This document shows positions 60,159-64,000 of a stretch of DNA of 64,000 bases, piece after piece. The stretch comes from Bacteroidaceae bacterium (GTDB taxonomy: Bacteria > Bacteroidota > Bacteroidia > Bacteroidales > Bacteroidaceae): assembly GCA_024401095.1 (NCBI GenBank), contig JAKSLR010000004.1:42395-106394 (forward strand), in the 5' to 3' direction. The notes under the pieces are model-generated. The model was given only the letters and a program-made list of their open reading frames with translations. It made no database searches and was not told the DNA's origin. The position numbers and the translations under genes were made by a program. How positions within the stretch are numbered: the first letter of the stretch is position 1; each line of letters begins with the position of its first letter.

Positions 60159-61901
60159 TTAAGCGTTAATCATATCAGTTACCTGCTTCTTGAAATCGTA
60201 GTACTGCTCGCTCTTATAAGGAGAATAGTTCATCTGCTTGCAGATGTTAATCATCTTACGGAAGAAGTCTACTACATCCAAGAAGTTGTCGAATGTGAAA
60301 TCGTGTTCACAAATCTCAGTAACCAAATTCAGAATCTCTTCCTGACGTTCCAATGAAGTAACAGCATCTACCTCATCGAATGCATCCTGTTGCAGGATAA
60401 CAAAGTCAATAATCTCTGACTTCCAGAATGTTACGTGATAATCTACAGGTACACCATCATCACCAAGGATGTTGATCTGTTCTGCAATTTCCTTACCACG
60501 CTGCATACGAGTCTTCAGTGCCAATACCTTTGGTATCCACTTATCGTTAATCTTATTACCGATATATTCAGCAAATTCAGGGTATTCCAAATACTTAGAA
60601 TAAGAATCAATAGGGTTAACAGCTGGATAACGCTTCTTGTCAGCACGGTCCTGCTCCAAACCATAGAAACAACGAGCTACCTTCTTGGTATTTTCGGTTA
60701 CAGGCTCCTTCAAGTTACCACCGGCTGGTGATACAGTACCAATGAAGGTAATAGAACCAACCTCACCATTATTAAGGTATACATATCCAGCACGTGAGTA
60801 GAAGTTACCAATCAAGGCACCCAAGTCCATAGGGAATGCATCTGGTCCAGGCAATTCCTCCATACGGTTTGACATCTCACGCAATGCCTGTGCCCAACGA
60901 GAAGTAGAGTCGGCCATCAGCAAAACACGAAGACCCATGGAACGATAGTACTCTGCCATGGTCATGGCAGTATATACAGATGCCTCACGAGCTGCAACTG
61001 GCATGTTTGAAGTATTTGCGATAATGATGGTACGCTCCATCAGCTTACGACCAGTATGTGGGTCATCCAACTCTGGGAACTCAGTAAAGATTTCCACAAC
61101 CTCATTAGCACGCTCACCACAAGCAGCAATAATTACAATATCAGCTTCTGCCTGCTTAGAAATAGCATGCTGAAGCACAGTCTTACCTGTACCGAATGGA
61201 CCAGGAATGAAACCTGTACCACCTTCTGTAATAGGGTTGAAAGTATCAATGGTACGTACACCTGTCTCCAACAATTTGAATGGACGTGGCTTCTGCTTGT
61301 AATTTGTCATGGCAAACTTTACAGGCCAGTGCTGAACCATATCCACCTTTATTTCATTACCTTGCTCGTCAACCAATACTGCAACAACATCGTCAACAGC
61401 ATACTGACCTGCAGGAACAATGCTCTTAACCTTGGCAGTGCCTTTCATCTGGAAAGGAGCCATAATCTTCAAAGGCTGAGAATTCTCTGTTACCTCACCC
61501 AGCCATGCTGAGCCCTGAACCTCATCACCTACCTTTACTATTGGAGTGAAATCCCACTTACGCTCACGATCCAATGGATCTGTGTAGCACCCACGTTTCA
61601 GGAAGACACCCTGCATCTTATCCAAATCATTCTGAAGACCATCGAAGTTCTTAGACAACATACCAGGTGCCAACTGTACCTCAAGCATGTGACCGGTAAA
61701 CTCTGCAGGAGCGCCTACCTTCAAGCCACGAGTACTCTCGAACACCTGAACATATACATCCAAGCCTACAACCTTGATGACCTCTGACATTAAGCGGTCG
61801 CCACCAGTCTCAATGTAACAAATTTCACCTTGAGACACAGGTCCGTCCACTTTCAGCGTTACCATGTTAGCAATAACGCCACTAACTGTACCTTTAGTCA
61901 T
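60159..61901 (-). CDS. ntpA: V-type ATPase catalytic subunit A
   Basis: Catalytic subunit of 580 residues. The P-loop is GPFGTGKTVLQHA (about residues 230-242) and the catalytic Glu region is CGERANEVVEI. Further marks are MADSTSRWAQALREMS and the inserted non-homologous region around residues 110-185. It hydrolyses ATP to drive the rotor, or makes ATP in reverse. The DUF2764 gene is 31 bases upstream. Confidence 0.96.
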   Translation of the reverse strand: MTKGTVSGVIANMVTLKVDGPVSQGEICYIETGGDRLMSEVIKVVGLDVYVQVFESTRGLKVGAPAEFTGHMLEVQLAPGMLSKNFDGLQNDLDKMQGVFLKRGCYTDPLDRERKWDFTPIVKVGDEVQGSAWLGEVTENSQPLKIMAPFQMKGTAKVKSIVPAGQYAVDDVVAVLVDEQGNEIKVDMVQHWPVKFAMTNYKQKPRPFKLLETGVRTIDTFNPITEGGTGFIPGPFGTGKTVLQHAISKQAEADIVIIAACGERANEVVEIFTEFPELDDPHTGRKLMERTIIIANTSNMPVAAREASVYTAMTMAEYYRSMGLRVLLMADSTSRWAQALREMSNRMEELPGPDAFPMDLGALIGNFYSRAGYVYLNNGEVGSITFIGTVSPAGGNLKEPVTENTKKVARCFYGLEQDRADKKRYPAVNPIDSYSKYLEYPEFAEYIGNKINDKWIPKVLALKTRMQRGKEIAEQINILGDDGVPVDYHVTFWKSEIIDFVILQQDAFDEVDAVTSLERQEEILNLVTEICEHDFTFDNFLDVVDFFRKMINICKQMNYSPYKSEQYYDFKKQVTDMINA

Positions 61902-61932
61902 AGTATTATCTTTATAAATTCTTTTCTAACTT

Positions 61933-62772
61933 TTATCTAACAAATTCTGCCGGAACCTTTGCCTCACTACGCAGATTCTCTATAATCTCTGTAAATGTCT
62001 CCTTTCCCTTTTCTGGATCAAGCATCTCCCATCGGAGTTGCATTTCCAATTTACACAGGTAAGCAAAGACTGCTTCAATATTAAAAGGTTCAAAGAAAGT
62101 TTTCTCATCAAGCCATAGCCACTTGAATGCGTCAATCTTCTTCTCCTTTTCTACAGGATCGTCTGTATCTACAATCTTCATAATTTCTGCCACAAAGTCA
62201 TATTCTCGGCTTAGATCGAAATCTTTAGACTTGTTAGACTTAATCATGTCATTAACCTCATTCTCACCTCTTACATAATCGGCTACATTCCAGCCGTTTT
62301 GGCGAGCAATAAGAGCGGTAAGGATATTAGACAGCGTAAAATTCAACTTGAACCACTCTGCTATCATTTCATTCTTGCAGCTCATGGCGTATTCATAATA
62401 AGCCAGCATAACTGCATCATCGGCGAAATAATCGGCCTTACCTGCATTGGCAGCATAAGAATGACGGATAAAATCGGCAAGGAATTCAGGGAATCCCTCT
62501 ACCTTAAACTCTGAGTTCTGTGCTTCAGCGATGAGTTCACGAAGCTGCGTTTCAGAATAGTTGCCTAACAAAGACAATTGTGCTTCTGGATTCTGTAAAA
62601 GCTTAACCAGATTCAAGCAATCTTGTCTCAGGTAGGAATATGAGAGTAATTTCTTGTCCGCAGCAGTCAGGTTCTCCTCGCATTCCTCACGGAACTGAGC
62701 ATAACTCATAGAGCTAGGCTGATCCAGAGAGATGGATGGCACACCCGTCATTAAACAATAATAATTACTCAT
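61933..62772 (-). CDS. DUF2764 family protein (V-ATPase operon)
   Basis: Soluble, mostly helical protein of 279 residues starting MSNYYCLMTGVPSISLD, matching DUF2764, a family seen in Bacteroidetes V-ATPase operons. It lies between subunits E and A with 13-base and 31-base gaps. No subunit C gene is present, and the length and helical content make it a candidate for the C (d-type) connector between central stalk and ring. That role is inference from position only. Confidence 0.8.
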   Translation of the reverse strand: MSNYYCLMTGVPSISLDQPSSMSYAQFREECEENLTAADKKLLSYSYLRQDCLNLVKLLQNPEAQLSLLGNYSETQLRELIAEAQNSEFKVEGFPEFLADFIRHSYAANAGKADYFADDAVMLAYYEYAMSCKNEMIAEWFKLNFTLSNILTALIARQNGWNVADYVRGENEVNDMIKSNKSKDFDLSREYDFVAEIMKIVDTDDPVEKEKKIDAFKWLWLDEKTFFEPFNIEAVFAYLCKLEMQLRWEMLDPEKGKETFTEIIENLRSEAKVPAEFVR

Positions 62773-62785
62773 AGTTTAAGGGGTA

Positions 62786-63376
62786 TTAGAAAAGCATTTC
62801 TACCAATTGTGGGCGAAGGAATGCCTTAAAGTAGTTTTCAAATTCTTCGTTACCGAAATCAACCTTATAGCTACCGTCAGCAGGCTTCACAGTAAACAGA
62901 GTCTTCAAACCGTTTACTTCCTTAATAGTAACACCCTTGTCAAGAAGATCCTTTGCTTTAGCTGCAAAATAAGCCTTCAACTCAGCAGCTTTCTCTGTTT
63001 CAATAACAATTGGTTCATCGGCACACCACTTTCCTGCCAATGCAACCAAGAACTGGCCAAGGAAATCCTTAGCATCCACAGTAGAAGCTACAGCTTCCTT
63101 TACAACCTGATTTGTTACAAGGTTTGCAATTTCAGTCTGAAGCGCATGCTTAGACTGTCCTGCAAATTGGCTTAACTCTGTACGAGTATTCTCTGCAGTC
63201 TCTGCTGCTTTCTTTGCAGCCTGAGCAATGATGCCATCAGCTTCTTCCTGTGCTTTAGCCAGGATCAGAGCAGCTTGTTCCTTAGCTGAAGCAATAAGGC
63301 GTTCAGCCTCTGCATTACCCTTCTCTACGCCTTCGCGATAGAGTTTCTCGGTTAATTCCTGAATTTTGTTCTCCAT
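62786..63376 (-). CDS. ntpE: V-type ATPase subunit E
   Basis: Peripheral-stalk subunit of 196 residues. The N-terminal two-thirds is an Ala/Glu-rich helix (NAEAERLIASAKEQAALIL) as in the coiled-coil stalk, and the C-terminal domain binds the head (VDFGNEEFENYFKAFLRPQ). The partner G/H subunit is not recognised nearby. Confidence 0.9.
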   Translation of the reverse strand: MENKIQELTEKLYREGVEKGNAEAERLIASAKEQAALILAKAQEEADGIIAQAAKKAAETAENTRTELSQFAGQSKHALQTEIANLVTNQVVKEAVASTVDAKDFLGQFLVALAGKWCADEPIVIETEKAAELKAYFAAKAKDLLDKGVTIKEVNGLKTLFTVKPADGSYKVDFGNEEFENYFKAFLRPQLVEMLF

Positions 63377-63406
63377 GTTTATTTAGATTAAATTATTTAG
63401 GCTTTT

Positions 63407-63757
63407 TTAGAACTCCTCACCTACTGGCTCAGGTTCTGGTTCTAATAATACAGGTTCATCGATTGATGCTGTGTCAACAACTTCTTCAACGACTTCGTTT
63501 ATAAATTGTTCAGCATTTTCATCTACAAGTTTATCAAATTTGGTCATGCCTTTAAGGCGAGCCTCTTCTGCATTTGCAATCTCTTCTGTTTTATAATCTT
63601 TAGGATCAGAAAGAACATGTGCAGTCAAGGAGTCGAATACTCCGAAAGTATAGCAGAAAGCTAAGACTGTAATAAGAGCAAAAGTACATGCCAACAAGCG
63701 ATACTTCTGCACAGGATTAGGTACACACTTCTTCTGAATATCTTTTTCAGTGTTCAT
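63407..63757 (-). CDS. Small membrane protein of the V-ATPase operon, unknown function
   Basis: 116 residues: a short basic N-terminus, one membrane helix (LLACTFALITVLAFCYTFGVF, split here as about residues 22-42), then a charged, Glu-rich domain ending in EPEPEPVGEEF. The promoter lies just upstream and subunit E starts 30 bases after its stop, so it leads the operon. The single helix with an acidic tail could serve as a stator or assembly factor, but no family is recognised. Confidence 0.7.
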   Translation of the reverse strand: MNTEKDIQKKCVPNPVQKYRLLACTFALITVLAFCYTFGVFDSLTAHVLSDPKDYKTEEIANAEEARLKGMTKFDKLVDENAEQFINEVVEEVVDTASIDEPVLLEPEPEPVGEEF

Positions 63758-63778
63758 TGCACATAGTATTTAACCTTG

Positions 63779-63809
63779 CAAACTTACACAAAAAAAACAA
63801 GAATACAAA
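63779..63809 (-). promoter_or_regulatory. Promoter of the V-ATPase operon
   Basis: Minus-strand TTTG (63809-63806), 19 bases, TAAGTTTG (63786-63779): full consensus. The expected leader before 63757 is about 16 bases. Confidence 0.7.
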
Positions 63810-63919
63810 CAATTTGATTTGTTTTTTATGTCACTATTTGCAAAAACCATAGCAAAAACAAGAACATCCCCAAAAAACAAGGCATGAAAAAATAATGACA
63901 ACAGACTGAAAAAGACAAA

Positions 63920-63951
63920 AAAAAGAGGATATGATGACATATCCTCTTTTT
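63920..63951 (-). terminator. Terminator of the tRNA-Lys transcript
   Basis: 14-bp perfect stem AAAAAGAGGATATG / CATATCCTCTTTTT with a 4-base loop, one base after the tRNA 3' end and followed on the minus strand by a T run. Confidence 0.8.
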
Positions 63952-63952
63952 G

Positions 63953-64000
63953 TACGCTCTCAGGGGCTCGAACCCTGGACCCACTGATTAAGAGTCAGTT
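63953..64000 (-). tRNA. tRNA-Lys (CTT anticodon), 5' part cut off by the window edge
   Basis: Nucleotides 26-73 are present. The anticodon stem ACTGA/TCAGT encloses loop CTCTTAA (anticodon CTT), the variable loop is GGGTC, and the T arm CAGGG-TTCGAGC-CCCTG is intact. The 3' acceptor strand is AGAGCGT with discriminator A. The CCA end is not encoded (CAA follows). The D arm and the 5' acceptor strand lie outside the window. Confidence 0.92.

Overview
The window is a chromosomal segment of a Bacteroidota (Bacteroidales) bacterium, most likely a Bacteroides/Prevotella-type gut or oral organism; the genus cannot be fixed from the sequence alone. The evidence is the recurrent promoter element TAnnTTTG, often with TTTG about 19-20 bases upstream, the near absence of Shine-Dalgarno sequences, many lipoproteins, a TonB-dependent receptor, family signatures typical of the phylum (DUF4494, DUF4923, DUF2764, GIN-domain protein), a bacterial V-type ATPase operon and moderately low GC. 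No phage, transposase, CRISPR array or rRNA was seen; a partial tRNA-Lys lies at the right edge. | Layout: 1-6282 (+) is a biosynthetic operon: 3' end of hisA, hisF, hisIE, an FtsE-like ATPase, lysC, lysA and a glycosyltransferase. 6286-8726 (-) holds a LolC/E-type permease and an aminotransferase. 8887-11798 (+) holds DUF4494, a YggS-family PLP protein and an acyl-CoA synthetase. 11864-16182 is a divergent signalling locus: a membrane-bound SpoIIE-type phosphatase co-transcribed with a SulP anion transporter (-), facing an RsbW-like kinase and an RsbV-like STAS protein (+). 16274-19063 (+) holds an esterase and nadE. 19088-23357 (-) is hisGDCB, preceded by a clear leader-peptide attenuator with five consecutive His codons. 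| 23634-26081 is a large MscS-type channel; 26144-28095 (-) two lipoproteins and an HD protein; 28561-31940 (+) an SLC13-type transporter and an amidohydrolase lipoprotein; 32218-34116 (-) an orphan TPR sensor kinase. 34351-42457 (-) is a six-gene operon combining muropeptide degradation (M15 peptidase, NlpC/P60, dipeptide epimerase, transglutaminase-like protein) with GH29 and GH3 glycosidases. 42540-44704 (+) is a 5'-nucleotidase and a GIN protein; 44753-46726 (-) a methyltransferase, a Nim-like flavoprotein and an aquaporin; 46863-48035 an esterase; 48094-48723 a lipoprotein nitroreductase. | 48.8-49.2 kb is a gene-free stretch packed with symmetric repeats, including an 11-bp phased GTCCG/CGGAC array and a 186-bp element with 32-bp imperfect inverted ends. 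It is followed by DUF2130 (a putative PD-(D/E)XK protein), a DUF4923 lipoprotein, a metal-type HMA protein with its TonB receptor, a GH25 lysozyme and a second esterase. 55862-63757 (-) is the V-ATPase operon (unknown membrane protein, E, DUF2764, A, B, D, I, K), whose K subunit carries the residues expected for Na+ binding. | Best candidates for new biology: the his attenuator, the partner-switching locus linked to SulP, the repeat-filled intergenic region before DUF2130, and the reduced V-ATPase operon with two uncharacterised members.
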